A model generated the notes under the pieces. That model made no database searches and was not told the DNA's origin. It saw only the letters and a list, made by a program, of their open reading frames with translations. Positions 1-9,983 of a DNA stretch of 64,000 nt are shown one piece after another (the first letter of the stretch is position 1; each line of letters starts with the position of its first letter). The translations under genes and the position numbers were made by a program. Location: assembly GCA_949752745.1 (NCBI GenBank), contig OX457034.1:2886646-2950645 (forward strand), in the 5' to 3' direction. Origin of the DNA: Protula sp. h YS-2021. Taxonomy: Eukaryota; Annelida; Polychaeta; Sabellida; Serpulidae.

Positions 1-506
1 GACAGATTAAGCGTTTTATTTCTCAAGCCAGGGTATTTTTAAACCCAGAGGGCAACTCTTTTTGCTTTTTCAGACGGGCAGACGGACAGATTTAGCGTTT
101 CATTTCTCAAGCCAAGGTAGTTTTACAACCCAGACGGCAACTTTTTTTAACTCTCTTCACACACACATAACACCACAGCAGACAGGCAGTGGTTTATTTC
201 ATAAGCTAGTGTATTTTTAACCCAGACGGCAATTTGTTTTGCTTTTTCAGACGGGCAGACGAACAATCATTTCTTTATTTTTTATCTCTCTCTCCACACA
301 TATACCATCACCAGTGACAGATTAAGCGTTTCATTTCTCAAGCCAGGGTATTTTTTAACCAAGACGGCAACTTTTTTTAACTCTCTCCCCACATACATAA
401 CACAGCAGACGGGCAGACAGACAGATTTAGCGTTTCATTTCTCAAGCCAGGGTATTTTTAACTCAGACGGCAATTTGTTTTGCTTTTTCAGACGGGCAGA
501 CGGACA
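1..506. repeat. Left-end tandem repeats of the Polinton
   Basis: About five imperfect units of roughly 85-130 bp each begin with GACAGATT(T)A and contain CATTTCTCAAGCCAGGGTA, a block of CCAGACGGCAA, and CAGACGGGCAGACGGACAG. Units start near 1, 88, 182, 316 and 419, and the array probably continues left of the window. The CAGACGGGCAGACGGACAGATG block has an inverted counterpart near 15,690-15,720. These look like terminal or subterminal repeats of the element. Confidence 0.65.
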
Positions 507-520
507 GATGGGGGTATAAA

Positions 521-1131
521 TCAATGATTTATAGAACTCACAATACTGTACGTTATCGGCCGTATCCAAAGCTGCACGATCTCCTGGAGTGTTGACTCTT
601 TGCTGGAGCCGTCCTCCTGTTTCAAGTCAACCAGTTCCGTGGCGCGGTCATAATTGGAAGGCGACTGCATGAGGCTGAAGTCGGTCGTCGGGATCTCGGA
701 AATACTGGCTACAGCGGCTGCTAGCTCATCCTCAGGAACTGGTCGCGGACTGCCCGGCCTTGTAACGGTGGCGCTGGGTATGCGCCTCCTCTCTGCAACT
801 GGTGCCGCCGACACCTTCCGGACAGTAACATCAGCTTCCCTCGGACTCGCTTTCAGCGGAGTCGTCATCGTCGACTTTGGCAGGAGTCGCTTTGACAGGA
901 GTCGCCGTCGTCATGGTCGCTGCTGTTGCTTTGGCAGGCGTCGGTCTGGCTGGCCTTGCTTCCTGGCAGGGCGACGGGTCTCTGAACCTGTCGGGTGATA
1001 GGTCCCTCAGACGCTTGTGGCTTTCCTCCGCCGCCCTGCCAAACCGGTTGTATTCCTGCCCTCTGAAAATCCTTCCACTTCTTGAAGAAGAACGTCTGGT
1101 ATTCTATGAATATCTCCTCCCAAAGATCCAC
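521..1131 (-). pseudogene. Unrecognised leftward gene at the element's left end, frameshifted
   Basis: Two reading frames are open here. One (1131-865) starts with an aromatic/charged segment (WEEIFIEYQTFFFKKWKDF). The other (868-521) is Ser/Pro-rich with an acidic stretch. They meet in an ATGA overlap at 865-868. Between about 1055 and 850 a third frame reads as Arg-rich sequence followed by TPAKAT-type repeats and an acidic end. It is the most protein-like frame there, so I infer a single gene hit by frameshifts near 1055 and 850. In-frame stops also lie just upstream of 1131. No family is recognised. The Lys/Pro/Ala composition would suit a DNA- or chromatin-binding protein, but that is only inference. 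Confidence 0.4.
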
Positions 1132-1274
1132 ATCCTTATCGGTGAGTTAGAATCTCTTCCGACGTTCCTCCGAAAAAAACTATTCTTTGTGTTGCATTTT
1201 TGTTTTTTTTATGTTGACTTCTCAACGGTCAAAAGCAGACTGACTCCATAGAGTGCGAGGCTGCTATTATAAAG

Positions 1275-1306
1275 GGACCCCCCTGTACCTGCTGTACCTG
1301 CTGTAG
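1275..1306. repeat. Left arm of 32-bp inverted repeat
   Basis: GGACCCCCCTG followed by repeated TACCTGCTG is exactly inverted at 14,812-14,843. A second, weaker shared block (AGCAGACTGACT...GAGG) lies beside each arm, near 1237 and near 14,765. The two arms bracket the core genes, so this may be an inner terminal inverted repeat. Confidence 0.7.
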
Positions 1307-1400
1307 ATACGACACCCCGTACCTGCTGTACCTGCTGTAGGTACGACCCCCCCCCCCCCTGGTCAGCATAAAATGCGAGGATGGCCGCTAGTATGTAGGA

Positions 1401-1410
1401 GTATATAAAT
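1401..1410 (+). promoter_or_regulatory. TATA box for Cys-rich gene 1449-1802
   Basis: GTATATAAAT lies 46-48 nt before the ATG at 1449, the spacing expected for a TATA box plus a very short 5' leader. Similar TATA-to-ATG distances recur at several other genes of this element. Confidence 0.65.
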
Positions 1411-1448
1411 GGGGGTTAAAGGCCACATTTCCCAAAACAAGCAGCAAG

Positions 1449-1802
1449 ATGTCTACAACTCGTACAATCACAGTGATGCGAAACGGCAAGGCAGTGGCGC
1501 TGACAACTGAATGCTACAAGTGTTGGGTGTGGCTGGAATATCAAGGACAACCACACAACTGTCCGGTACACCACAATGCACCACGTCGGTACTGTTGCAA
1601 AACCTGCGGTGGTTTGCTATGGTACAAGTTTGCGGCAACATTACCTGGACCAGAGCCAAGCACAGACTGCTGGTGGTGCGGTGCAACGCTGAGAAGCATC
1701 AAATATTACAATTTTCATCCTTTCAAGTGTTCAATAAGACCTTTAACGATGGAGCAGTTTTACAGATACCAGTGTGGTTGCGGAAACCCGACTTGTTGGT
1801 GA
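1449..1802 (+). CDS. Small Cys-rich zinc-binding protein (117 aa), terminal gene A
   Basis: The ORF is intact, preceded by a TATA box 46 nt upstream and followed 24 nt after its stop by a histone-type stem-loop. It contains the Cys pairs ECYKC, CCKTC, DCWWC and CGCGNPTC, so it probably binds two or more zinc ions. The middle section (CKTCG, about 20-25 residues, CWWCG, then a Phe/His segment and CxxRP) matches the order CIYC, CFTCG, FN, HCARP in the gene at 14,917-15,408, so I take the two as distant paralogues. No catalytic motif is seen and the function is unknown; a nucleic-acid-binding or regulatory role is only a guess. An overlapping ORF in another frame (1511-1837) is judged a shadow. 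Confidence 0.7.
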   Translation: MSTTRTITVMRNGKAVALTTECYKCWVWLEYQGQPHNCPVHHNAPRRYCCKTCGGLLWYKFAATLPGPEPSTDCWWCGATLRSIKYYNFHPFKCSIRPLTMEQFYRYQCGCGNPTCW

Positions 1803-1826
1803 AGAACCAACTTACTAACATCTTTC

Positions 1827-1846
1827 GGCCCTTCTAAGGGCCACCC
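1827..1846 (+). terminator. Histone-mRNA-type 3' stem-loop after gene A
   Basis: GGCCCT-TCTA-AGGGCC forms a perfect 6-bp stem with a 4-nt loop and is followed directly by ACCC. This fits the metazoan replication-dependent histone 3' end consensus (GGYYCTT-type stem, 4-nt loop, then ACCCA). It starts 24 nt after the stop codon, within the usual histone-gene distance. No AATAAA is seen between the stop and the loop. By analogy the mRNA could be processed by SLBP/U7 machinery; that is inference. Confidence 0.6.
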
Positions 1847-1885
1847 TCTGTTGTGAAAACGCAAATTCTGTCTATGTATGAGTGT

Positions 1886-1895
1886 GTATAAAAGG
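1886..1895 (+). promoter_or_regulatory. TATA box upstream of the polymerase gene
   Basis: TGTATAAAAGGGGG is a strong TATA box. It is the only strong one between gene A and the polymerase, so it probably drives the polymerase transcript. The leader that follows contains an imperfect duplication of about 133 bp (near 1977-2036 and 2113-2167). Confidence 0.6.
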
Positions 1896-2002
1896 GGGAT
1901 GTCTGAGATTACATTTCAGCATTTCAGTTTCAGCAGTTAACGGAACAACAACCAGCTAAGTTGAAACGTGAAGAACATAGGAAAGGAGCAAAGAGACGAA
2001 AA

Positions 2003-2111
2003 ATGGAAGACGATGACATTTGACCATACGGTCTAGTTCAGTGTATGGAATGCAATGTGAAATTTCCATCTATGGATACTTATGAGACACATACATGTAG
2101 TAAAGCTGAGA
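2003..2111 (+). pseudogene. C2H2-like zinc-finger remnant at the polymerase 5' end
   Basis: From the ATG at 2003 one frame reads a short acidic start, an in-frame TGA at codon 7, then CMECNVKFPSMDTYETHTC, which has the Cys-x2-Cys...His-x-Cys spacing of a degenerate zinc finger. The start and its acidic codons are repeated about 131 bp downstream (near 2134), suggesting a tandem duplication that scrambled the polymerase N-terminus. Polinton polymerases can carry N-terminal zinc-finger-like segments, so this is probably the original 5' end of the adjacent gene. Confidence 0.4.
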
Positions 2112-2144
2112 TGAAAGGAGCAAAGAGATAAAAGATGGAAGAAG

Positions 2145-5100
2145 ATGACATTTGGCCATACGGTCCTTGAGGCACATGGATGCATACCAGCTGAGATGGA
2201 AAATGTGCCTCATGAAGAACATGTTTCAAAGAAACAAAAGACAGGACAAGTAGGGAGAGGTAGAAGGGTTAGTCTTGGTGAAAACGCGCAGGAAAAACGG
2301 TTTGAGTCTGAGGATGGATCAGATTTACTGCTTGAAATGCGACAGCAAGAGAACCGTATCAAGGCACATTTGTTGGAGACCTTAAACCATGGAATGAAAT
2401 GGTACATTGTCGTGCATGCACGTTTCAAGAAACTGACAGCGAATGCTGAAGGTGTTATGGTAGAACAAGTGGATAATGCATTTATCAGCAGTCCAACATA
2501 TACAGCATACAATCCAGCAGATATTGAACAGGACTTGCCAGAAGCCTATAAAGAATTGTTTACTAAGTTTGATGAACATGAGCGACAAGGCTCTGACTGG
2601 GTATTGGATAACATACTTTACATTGAAGTATACACAGCCACGTTGATGCCTGTGGAAGCGAGTAGTTTTATTCCACTACCGAAGAAAGAAGAAAATGAAG
2701 AAAACAAAGGGCGTGATAAACATTAAGAATGATTACAACAAGTGTTTCTTATGGTCAGTATTGGCTTACCTTCACCCTCATGACAACAACCCAAATCGTG
2801 TGAATCATTACAAACCATTTGAGAAGGAATTAAAGGTAGAGGGTATGACATTTCCGACACCAATTACTGACATTCCAAAATTTGAAAAGGAGAATGATAT
2901 AGCCATCAACGTGTTTGGATATGAACAAGATGTAGTTGTTCCTATACAACTTAGTCGAAACGTCAGTGTGACAGAAATCAACTTACTTCTGATTAGCAAT
3001 GACAAGACGAGGCATTACTGCCTCATCAAGAATTTAAGCAGACTTATGTGTTATCGATCAAAGCATAAGTGCGCATATTTTTATTGTTTCAACTGTCTGC
3101 ACTGGTTTGTACGGCAAGATCTTTTAGATAAACATCGTGAAGTGTGTGACAAGAATGGAGCACAACGTTCATCATTTCCCAAGGAATGCTTCATCAAGTT
3201 CAAGAATGTAGCTAAACAACAGCGAACACCTTTTGTGATTTATGCCGACTTTGAATGTTTCACGCAAAAGCATGAAGAAGGGGACAAGTATCAACATCAT
3301 CGTCCAAACAGCTTTGCCTATGTGGTTGTGAGCCAGTATGACTCACGTGCACCAGTCATGTATCGAGGAAACAATTCTGTGAAAGTCTTTTTTGACCATA
3401 TGGTGAACGAACGTAATCTTATTGTACGTGATTTAGAGCAGCCAAAGGAAAATATGATGACTCGTGAAGACAAAGAGAATTTCAAGAACGCTGTTGATTG
3501 CTACATTTGTCATGAACCTCTAGGAGCAGATCGTGTGAGAGATCATGGCCACATCAATGGCAAATATCGTGGAGCAGCACATAGTGAATGCAACTTACAA
3601 TTCCGACTTAGAAAGGATAAGCAAGAGGATAAAGATTCTTTTATCATTCCCGTGTTTTTCCACAATTTGCGAGGCTATGACAGTCACCTAATCATGGAGG
3701 AAATTGGGAAATTCAAAGGTGAACGATTACAGTCATTCCCAAAACCATTGAGAAATATATTGCATTCACCATGAGCAATCTATAATTTACAGACAGCTTT
3801 CAGTACCTCTCTACAGAGGTTGGTATCCAACCTTGCAGCAGAAGGGGAAGATAACTTCTACAACATGACCTCTAACATTCACGATAGTGACCAACAAGAT
3901 TTGTTGCTGAGAAAGGGAGTATACCCCTACGATTACATGGACGAACCATCCAAGTTTGCTGAAAAACAGCTACCATCAAAGGACAAGTTTTATAATCAGC
4001 TTAGCGAAGAGGACATTAACGATGAGGATTGTGCGCATGCGCAGAAGGTGTGGGATACATTCAACTGTACAACATTTGGTGAATACCACGACCTGTACCT
4101 GAAATCAGATGTGTTATTACTAGCTGACGTGTTTGAAAATTTTCGTCAAGTGTGCCTCAACACGTATGAATTGGATCCTGCTCACTACTATACAGCACCT
4201 GGACTGTCGTGGGATGCTATGTTAAAAGCGACAAAGGTGAAGTTGGAATTGATCAATGACATTGACATGTACCAAATGGTTGAGCAAGGCATACGTGGAG
4301 GAATATCTGTGATCACACACAAGTATGCGAAAGCAAATAATCCCTACGTAGCAGATTACAATTCTGAGATACCAAACAACTATCTAATGTACCTCGACGC
4401 ACACAACATGTATGGGTGGGCCATGTCACAAAGCATGCCACAAAGAGGATTTATGTGGGTGAGCGAGCCAGAATCCCATCATGGATATAGATGAAGATGA
4501 TGACATTGGATTCATTTTGGAAGTGGATTTAGAATATCCAAATTCAATCCATGGTCATCATACTCACTACCCAGTGGCTCCAGAACGGAAATGTGTCAAA
4601 GTTGGAGTACAGTTAGAAGCTGCGGAAAGATCTGAACACGAAAGACAAACCCAGTAAAAAGGTCATTTCTAACTTGTCTGACAAGAAGAAATATATACTT
4701 AATTACAGGAATTTACAAGAGTACGTCTCACTGGGGTTGAAAGTCACCAAAGTACATCGCGCCATCATGTTTGAACAGAGCAAATGGTTGGCAAAATACA
4801 TTACCTTGAACACGGAAAAGAGAAAATTGGCCAAGAACCCGTTTGAGAAAGACTGATGAACAACTCTATGTTTGGTAAAACCATGGAAAATGTGAGAAAG
4901 CGAATCAATGTTGAACTGGTTCACAAAGAAAAGCGGTTCAAGAAATTTGTAGCCAAACCTTCTTTCCACAAATTCAAAATTTTCAACGAAGATTTGACCG
5001 CGGTACATTTACGCAAAGTGGATTTGCGCAAGTTTGCTTCACCATTCTCGACCTCGGCAAAGTGCTTATGTTCAACTTTCATTACAACTACATCATGGTC

Positions 5101-5599
5101 ATGTATCCCAATGCCAAGTTGTTGTTCAGCGACACACACCGACAGTCTATGTTACGACATAGAAACGGAAGATATCTACAAGGATATGCAGCAAGATGCT
5201 AACCTGTTCGACACAAGTGACTATCCGCCGGATCACTTCCTACATTCCAACGTGAACAAAAAAGTGCTTGGGAAAATGAAAGATGAGACGGCAGGCATCC
5301 CTAGTGAAGAGTTGGTTGGACCGAAAATGTACAGTTTATTGTGTGGCGGGAAAGAAAAACATACATCTAAAGGCATCACTCAAGCTTGTCCAAGACGCAT
5401 TAAGCATGTGCAGTATGGAGACAGTTTGTTCAAGAAAACTCAAACAATGGCTACAGGACACATTATTCGAAGTCATAGTCACCAGCTCTTCTCGGAGAAA
5501 TTGAGAAAGGTAGCCCTCTCCTCATATGTCGACAAGCGATATGTATTGGATGATGCCTATTCCACCTTAGCTCATGGACATTATAAGGCTGTGGTATAA
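2145..5599 (+). pseudogene. Protein-primed family-B DNA polymerase, multiply frameshifted
   Basis: This is the replicative polymerase of the element. Visible in order: an N-terminal domain (2145-2726); a conserved NKCFLWSVLA stretch (about 2740); Exo I with DFE at 3247-3255; a CxxC...H...C zinc knuckle (3499-3590); Exo II NLRGYDSH (about 3664); polymerase motif A with YLDAHNMYGW (about 4390); motif B NNSMFGKT (4858); and motif C around 5125-5150 with the metal-binding DTD split between two frames. Lesions: a frameshift in A-rich sequence at 2695-2726; an out-of-frame stretch with a stop at about 3741-3818; frameshifts near 4470 and 4630; a small deletion/frameshift at 4854; and an out-of-frame stretch at about 5040-5140. 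The gene cannot make an active enzyme. Confidence 0.92.
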
Positions 5600-5601
5600 A
5601 A
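5592..5601 (+). promoter_or_regulatory. TATA box for PC4-like gene 1
   Basis: GGTATAAAAGAGGGGAGG starts inside the last codons of the polymerase and lies about 64 nt before the ATG at 5658, so this gene seems to have its own promoter. Confidence 0.6.
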
Positions 5602-5657
5602 GAGGGGAGGTCCTCCAACGTAAGAGTTATTTGAGGTGTGAACATTGAAGCGTTAAC

Positions 5658-6014
5658 ATGGAACGCGGAAGTCGTAAGAGATCTGCAACTGATAATGATA
5701 CTCTTGCAGATACAGTTAAAGACTTAAAAGTTAAAAATCCTACCACTACCATCAAGAATTTGAAAGTGGAGACGGCAACAACACCACAGTCGTGGGATGG
5801 AATGCTTTCTTTAGGAAATGGAAAGTATATCAAGATTATGAAACAGATCAATGAAGGAGTGGTAAACATTCGCAAGTACCTGAGAGATGAGGGGACTGGA
5901 AGAAACCGTCCTACGAAAAAGGGTATTTTGCTAACAATACCTGAATGGAAAATGTTGAAGAAGCAAGTGAAAGAAGTGGATAAAAGGCTTCGAAAACAAG
6001 AAAACGGCTCATAA
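5658..6014 (+). CDS. PC4/Sub1-like ssDNA-binding protein (118 aa)
   Basis: Residues about 1-45 are a basic and Ser/Thr-rich tail. Residues about 46-110 follow the pattern of the transcriptional coactivator PC4 fold: a short strand with LGNGKYIKI, a second strand VVNIRKYL, a charged turn, then the signature KKGILLTIPEWKMLKKQV leading into the C-terminal helix. Family knowledge: PC4/Sub1 dimers bind single-stranded or melted DNA and act in transcription and replication. In a protein-primed DNA element such a protein could coat displaced strands or activate late transcription; that is inference. The ORF is intact, 58 nt after the polymerase end, and followed by two smaller genes of similar layout. 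Confidence 0.65.
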   Translation: MERGSRKRSATDNDTLADTVKDLKVKNPTTTIKNLKVETATTPQSWDGMLSLGNGKYIKIMKQINEGVVNIRKYLRDEGTGRNRPTKKGILLTIPEWKMLKKQVKEVDKRLRKQENGS

Positions 6015-6041
6015 CAAGGTATTCTCATCATCAATGCACTC

Positions 6042-6374
6042 ATGTTTAACGGTGGTGCTTACCTTACTGTAAATGAGAGGAATGAAGTAATAATAGGTTC
6101 TCGGATAATTTCTGATTATCGGTTTAAACCTGAAGTGTGGAAAGACTTTAAAAACATATCGCTTAAACATGGGTTTAAACGCAGATTTGAAAATAATGTT
6201 GAAGTGTATGTGATTGAACATGATTCTAACATACGTGTTAGATTCTGGAGAAATCTTTTACAGGATTATCCACTGGATTATCATGGAGTTGTGCCAGATA
6301 ATCCATATGCAGATATGATTCACTTTGATATGAAGAATTGGCACGCAGTCTTACGATTCCTAGAAGCTATATAA
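6042..6374 (+). CDS. Second PC4-like small protein (110 aa)
   Basis: The intact ORF starts 27 nt after PC4-like gene 1 and probably shares its transcript, as no TATA box lies between. The C-terminal half has the same strand-strand-helix order: VEVYVIEHDSNIRVRFWR, a loop, then MIHFDMKNWHAVLRFL, where the Trp and surrounding hydrophobics align with the EWKMLKKQV helix of its neighbour. The N-terminal half repeats a similar motif (EVIIGSRIISDYRFKPEVWKDF). I infer a diverged paralogue; a profile search is needed to confirm. Confidence 0.5.
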   Translation: MFNGGAYLTVNERNEVIIGSRIISDYRFKPEVWKDFKNISLKHGFKRRFENNVEVYVIEHDSNIRVRFWRNLLQDYPLDYHGVVPDNPYADMIHFDMKNWHAVLRFLEAI

Positions 6375-6399
6375 CATCGACTCTTCACCATCTTGCGAG

Positions 6400-6409
6400 C
6401 ATAAAAACG
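6400..6409 (+). promoter_or_regulatory. TATA-like box for PC4-like gene 3
   Basis: GCATAAAAACGC lies about 49 nt upstream of the ATG at 6450, matching the TATA-to-ATG spacing of gene A. Confidence 0.45.
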
Positions 6410-6449
6410 CCTTTGCAGACAAGGAGACAGCCCATAGTTGATCTAACTG

Positions 6450-6800
6450 TTGAACGAGATGGAAGACTTTTTATCGGAATATGAACCAATTACACATGGA
6501 TTCTCATATTTGAGAAACTTATGTGATGACATTGTGCTAAGACATTTTGGAAAGTATATCATTCTATCAACTGACGAACAATCTGTGTTGAAAGACCATC
6601 TAGAGAAGTTGAGGATTCCTGGCTTTCTCCTGAAACTCTCAGAGGATTTAGAAGTGTGTGTGACTGAGAACTGTCTCGACGTATTTGTACGATTTCGCCA
6701 ATATGACGAGCTTACAGAATGCTACGACTACATCACCCTCAACACAGTGGAATGGTACGCTCTGTTGCAAGCATTGAATTGGAAAGAACCTGACGCTTGA
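6450..6800 (+). CDS. Third PC4-like small protein (116 aa)
   Basis: Intact acidic ORF. Its C-terminal third (LEVCVTENCLDVFVRF, loop, YITLNTVEWYALLQAL) has the same two strands plus Trp-containing helix as the two genes before it. An N-terminal repeat of the layout (KYIILSTDEQSVLKDHL) may be a second half-domain. It is the last rightward gene before the convergent poly(A) region. No enzymatic motif is seen. The PC4 assignment rests on pattern similarity to its neighbours, not on strong family identity. Confidence 0.45.
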   Translation: MNEMEDFLSEYEPITHGFSYLRNLCDDIVLRHFGKYIILSTDEQSVLKDHLEKLRIPGFLLKLSEDLEVCVTENCLDVFVRFRQYDELTECYDYITLNTVEWYALLQALNWKEPDA

Positions 6801-7158
6801 ATTCAAAGAGGGAGGAAGGAGTGCAACTCATGCGGGGCACCAAGTCCATTGAGCTGACACATTGAGCTGACATTAATGATCATGGATATGAACTGAAACA
6901 AGTTTGGTAATGGACAGTGTTATGCTAGTTTTCATAGCATTTACAAACGTGGGTGTAATGTCTATGATACATATATAAATTTAGATTGGTATGAATGGCA
7001 TTTGTTTATCGATGTATTGAATGTATTTGTGAAATAAAAGTTTAATGTAAAATAATTGTTAAAATGTAAATAATGTATAACACAATAAAAAAGAATGTTG
7101 TATAAAACTGTCTTGTTTATTTACAATATCCATAATAAAATTAACAATTACCAACAAC
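6801..7158. terminator. Convergent 3' end region with poly(A) signals on both strands
   Basis: No ORF of note is present. On the plus strand AATAAA occurs at 7033-7038 and 7084-7089. On the minus strand AATAAA (TTTATT at 7117-7122) lies about 37 nt past the protease stop. Rightward and leftward transcription units therefore end back to back here. Confidence 0.65.
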
Positions 7159-7614
7159 TTAACTAATACAACATGAATAAAATAATGGTTTATAACGTCT
7201 ATATACAAAATCCTTTACAACAAAATCACCATCACTTCTTCTTAATACATCAATGATTTCAAAAGGACTATGTCCTCGAGCTCTTTGAATTACATAATAC
7301 ACACAATAAAATCCACATGTATATGATATCGGCGTTTGTAATGGAACTGAATTATAAATGAAATTAAACTTTAAAACTTATTCAAACGACTGTCTATAGG
7401 TAAAAGTCCATAAGAGTCAAAATATTCTGCAGGGTCTTCGTCATAATATACTGCCACCCAGTGCTCCCCTGGCTCATCATGATCGTCTGTGTTGATGACG
7501 TAGGTATAGCGTTGTAAAGATGGTAACTGGTCCATGGCAAACACACCTTGAAACAGCATCATCTTTTGTCGCAGCATCATGAGATAGTATGGCTTCTATC
7601 TGCTTCGTGTTCAT
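7159..7614 (-). pseudogene. Adenain-like cysteine protease, frameshifted
   Basis: In Polintons and adenoviruses this protease cleaves capsid precursors during maturation. The middle frame (7580-7371) holds GEHWVAVYYDE with the catalytic His and EYFDSYG downstream. The catalytic Cys segment (CGFYCVYYV) is in a different frame at about 7270-7310, ending at the stop 7159-7161, so a frameshift lies near 7375. The start also lies in another frame: the ATG at 7614 overlaps the capsid-gene stop as ATGA, and a second shift is needed near 7565. The catalytic elements survive but are split over three frames. Confidence 0.85.
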
Positions 7615-8968
7615 GACTGGTAGTCAAACTGAATGCTACGGTTTGCACTTATTTCAACAGTGTTATCAAATTCAACATACACTATAACATTGACTGTATT
7701 TTGCAAGGCACCAGTAAAATTCATTTCTAGTCACAAATTCCCATGCTTGATAAGGGCATAATGATAATCACCATCATAATCAGGCATTAAGTCAAAAGAA
7801 AATAAGGAATAACATCTATGCCAATCTTCCCGTTTTATAATGGAACTTTTCTCACAATTCAATCAAAAGATTTGTAAAGAGTTTCAAAAGCGCCAAGATA
7901 TTTGCCAGGATTTATATGAAGCTTGAGAGGTTTGGATAGGACTGGTTCACCATCAGAGTAAAGCTGCATAAAGTTAAGATCAAAATGCTCAAAATTGTAT
8001 GGATTTCTCAATACTGTTCCAGCAAAGGATTCATTATGAACCATTCCAATGACAATACGTTTTGGTAATTGGCCTAAAAGGATGCTTTCTTTCACAGAAG
8101 ATTGAAATCCTGCTAGAATAGCCAAAATTTTACACTCTTTTCTATTAATAATAAACTTAGCAGGACTTTTCATCAATGCATCTGCCTGTACCAACTGAAT
8201 ACCTGGACTAACCCTCACTTTGCGAATGGTTAAAAATGCTTCTCTCACTTCTACTTTAAAACCATTATTTGCAGCCATTAATATATATTCATCTTTTTGT
8301 CTATGTAAACGTAATTTCATACTAACACCATTGGGAAGATAACGATCCTGCTCAAACAAATCTACCCTTAAACCACCTGTAAGCATAAACTCACGGCTTA
8401 TACGTGTATACAAATAGCGATTATGTAAACCATTATTTTCTGTTTCAGCTAGATCGCCAGCATCAGCATTTAGATGAAAACCTGATACATATCTTTCATG
8501 ATTAGGTCTTTTCACCTCATGAGTATTCATTGACCCAGCAGTATCTTTAAAGATGAGACGCATAGAGCGCTCAGAATGGAGACTTTCTTCCGAGTCATGA
8601 ATGAGATGAGATATGATGCTGGTATAACCATGGGTATTGTTACTATGTGATATCAAACGATCATATAGAAATATTTCAATATTGGACCATAACCCATTAA
8701 ACAAATCATTGATACATGACACGTTATCATCTACACCATCCATCTTCACAATGCGCCATACAATATGGAGTTTATTGTTCTTTAAATCAAGATATTCCTC
8801 TGTACTCGCAGGAATGTAGAATTCTATTGGAGCACCCTCTCTAATGGTAGTCATTGGTTGATAGTCTACATTATAACTTTTTTCTACAGCAGTTTGCATT
8901 GGTGCTATGCGAAACCATTCTAATGGAGAAAGACTACATTCACAAGAATGATTATGAATTAAAGACAT
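7611..8968 (-). pseudogene. Major capsid protein (double jelly-roll, hexon-like), C-terminus frameshifted
   Basis: The first 369 codons (8968-7859) are open and carry the Polinton/adintovirus major capsid pattern: an N-terminal FRIAPMQTAVEKSYNVDYQP stretch, IEFYIPASTEEYLDL, a middle strand-rich part and ILAGFQSSVKESILLGQLP before the C-terminal barrel. The coding signal then moves to another frame, with one in-frame stop near 7730. The expected C-terminal strand NVIVYVEFDN lies at about 7680, and that frame ends at 7611-7613, overlapping the protease ATG. The protein would form trimeric capsomers; this copy would lack its C-terminal strands. Confidence 0.88.
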
Positions 8969-8970
8969 GA

Positions 8971-9327
8971 TTAAAAAATATATTTCTTATATTTTGTTGA
9001 TGTTATCCGTTTAGCTGCTTTTCGCCTTCTGACACGTTTTGTTGGTTTCGCTCTCTTTTGTCCTCCTAACCCATCACCAAACACACGTTGTGCTACTCGA
9101 CCTGTAACATCTTTCGCGACATCTTTCGCAGCCTTTTTAAGATGTGGTGCAACGATTTTAGCCCCTGCCTTAAGCAGTGGAATAGCTTTGCGAGCCAATG
9201 ATCCCAGTATTGAACCAATACCATCTCCATATTGTATTCGCGCTCCTTTAAATCCTGGTAATTCTCCACCCACTTGACGAAGAAAATGGTTGCGATATAT
9301 AGATGGATTGTGTGTGTATGCTTTCAT
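8971..9327 (-). CDS. Basic virion protein, pX/pVI-like (118 aa)
   Basis: Intact. Residues about 18-40 are Gly-rich with QYGDGIGSILG, and about 41-70 form an amphipathic Ala/Lys/Val helix (SLARKAIPLLKAGAKIV). The C-terminus is strongly basic (KRVRRRKAAKR). This is the layout of the small adenovirus-like core/membrane-lytic proteins found beside capsid genes in adintoviruses. It overlaps the minor capsid stop by ATGA and ends 2 nt before the major capsid start, so these genes probably share one transcript. Family assignment rests on composition and position. Confidence 0.65.
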   Translation of the reverse strand: MKAYTHNPSIYRNHFLRQVGGELPGFKGARIQYGDGIGSILGSLARKAIPLLKAGAKIVAPHLKKAAKDVAKDVTGRVAQRVFGDGLGGQKRAKPTKRVRRRKAAKRITSTKYKKYIF

Positions 9328-9983
9328 AATGCTTTTGGTCGAAAATGAAGTTTAAAGATCACCTTTCCAGTTTGAAATGGAACATTATGACCTGTGTCGT
9401 CCTTAATATTCATTTCTATCACGTCAAATTTGGATGTGCTTACAGGAACATAATGAGGTTCTCCATAACTTTTCATGATAATGTCTCCATCATGTCCTTG
9501 TATTCCAACAGAACGTAGCAAAGGAACATAATAATCACCAACAACTTGTGGCTCACAAATACTACAGTATACATAAAGTGTATAAAATCCCTGTTTCACA
9601 TCAGCTTTATATTCAGCTGTACACGTTTCAGTATACCATTGATCTGGGATAAATCCTAAAATCTCAGCTAATCCAGCGGAGAATGACACTTCAAATTTAT
9701 AATTTAGAAATAGAAAAACTCGTCGTCTAATTTTATCATACTTTATCTGAATAGCTTCTTTAAGGTCATCTTTCATAGAATTAGTCGCTTCTTCATTGAC
9801 TGCATGACATATCTCTTGTATGGATCTGTAGTAACCATAAGGAATATTGATTGTGTCAAGGACAATATCTGTCAGTGGTTGTTGTCGATACTGAATAGAA
9901 TAGTCCATTCCATGTCTCGTGGTTGTCCATGTATGTGGATATTGAATTTCAGCTAAAGCCACTTCATATTTTACGTCGTTTAG
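9324..9983 (-). pseudogene. Minor capsid (penton-like) protein lacking its N-terminus
   Basis: From MALAEIQYPHTW (9962) to 9324 the frame is open and matches the Polinton minor capsid: VGDYYVPLLRSVGIQG, then HYVPVSTSKFDVIEMNI, DDTG and a KVIFKLHFRP end, all typical of the single jelly-roll. The frame stays open a few codons upstream of 9962 (to about 9983) and then runs into an unrelated small gene, so roughly the first few dozen residues are gone. The Met at 9962 is internal to the family domain and not a natural start. Its end overlaps the pX-like ATG. Confidence 0.75.

Noticed and set aside
1..506. CRISPR-like array
   Set aside because: Repeats are long, imperfect and without uniform unique spacers; the context is an animal genome and the Polinton end.
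1511..1837. 108-codon ORF overlapping gene A in another frame
   Set aside because: Lacks the regular Cys pairs, starts inside gene A and ends within the 3' stem-loop; most likely a shadow.
2145..5599. Programmed frameshifting in the polymerase gene
   Set aside because: There are at least five frame changes plus stops at unrelated sites with no slippery-site pattern; decay is simpler.
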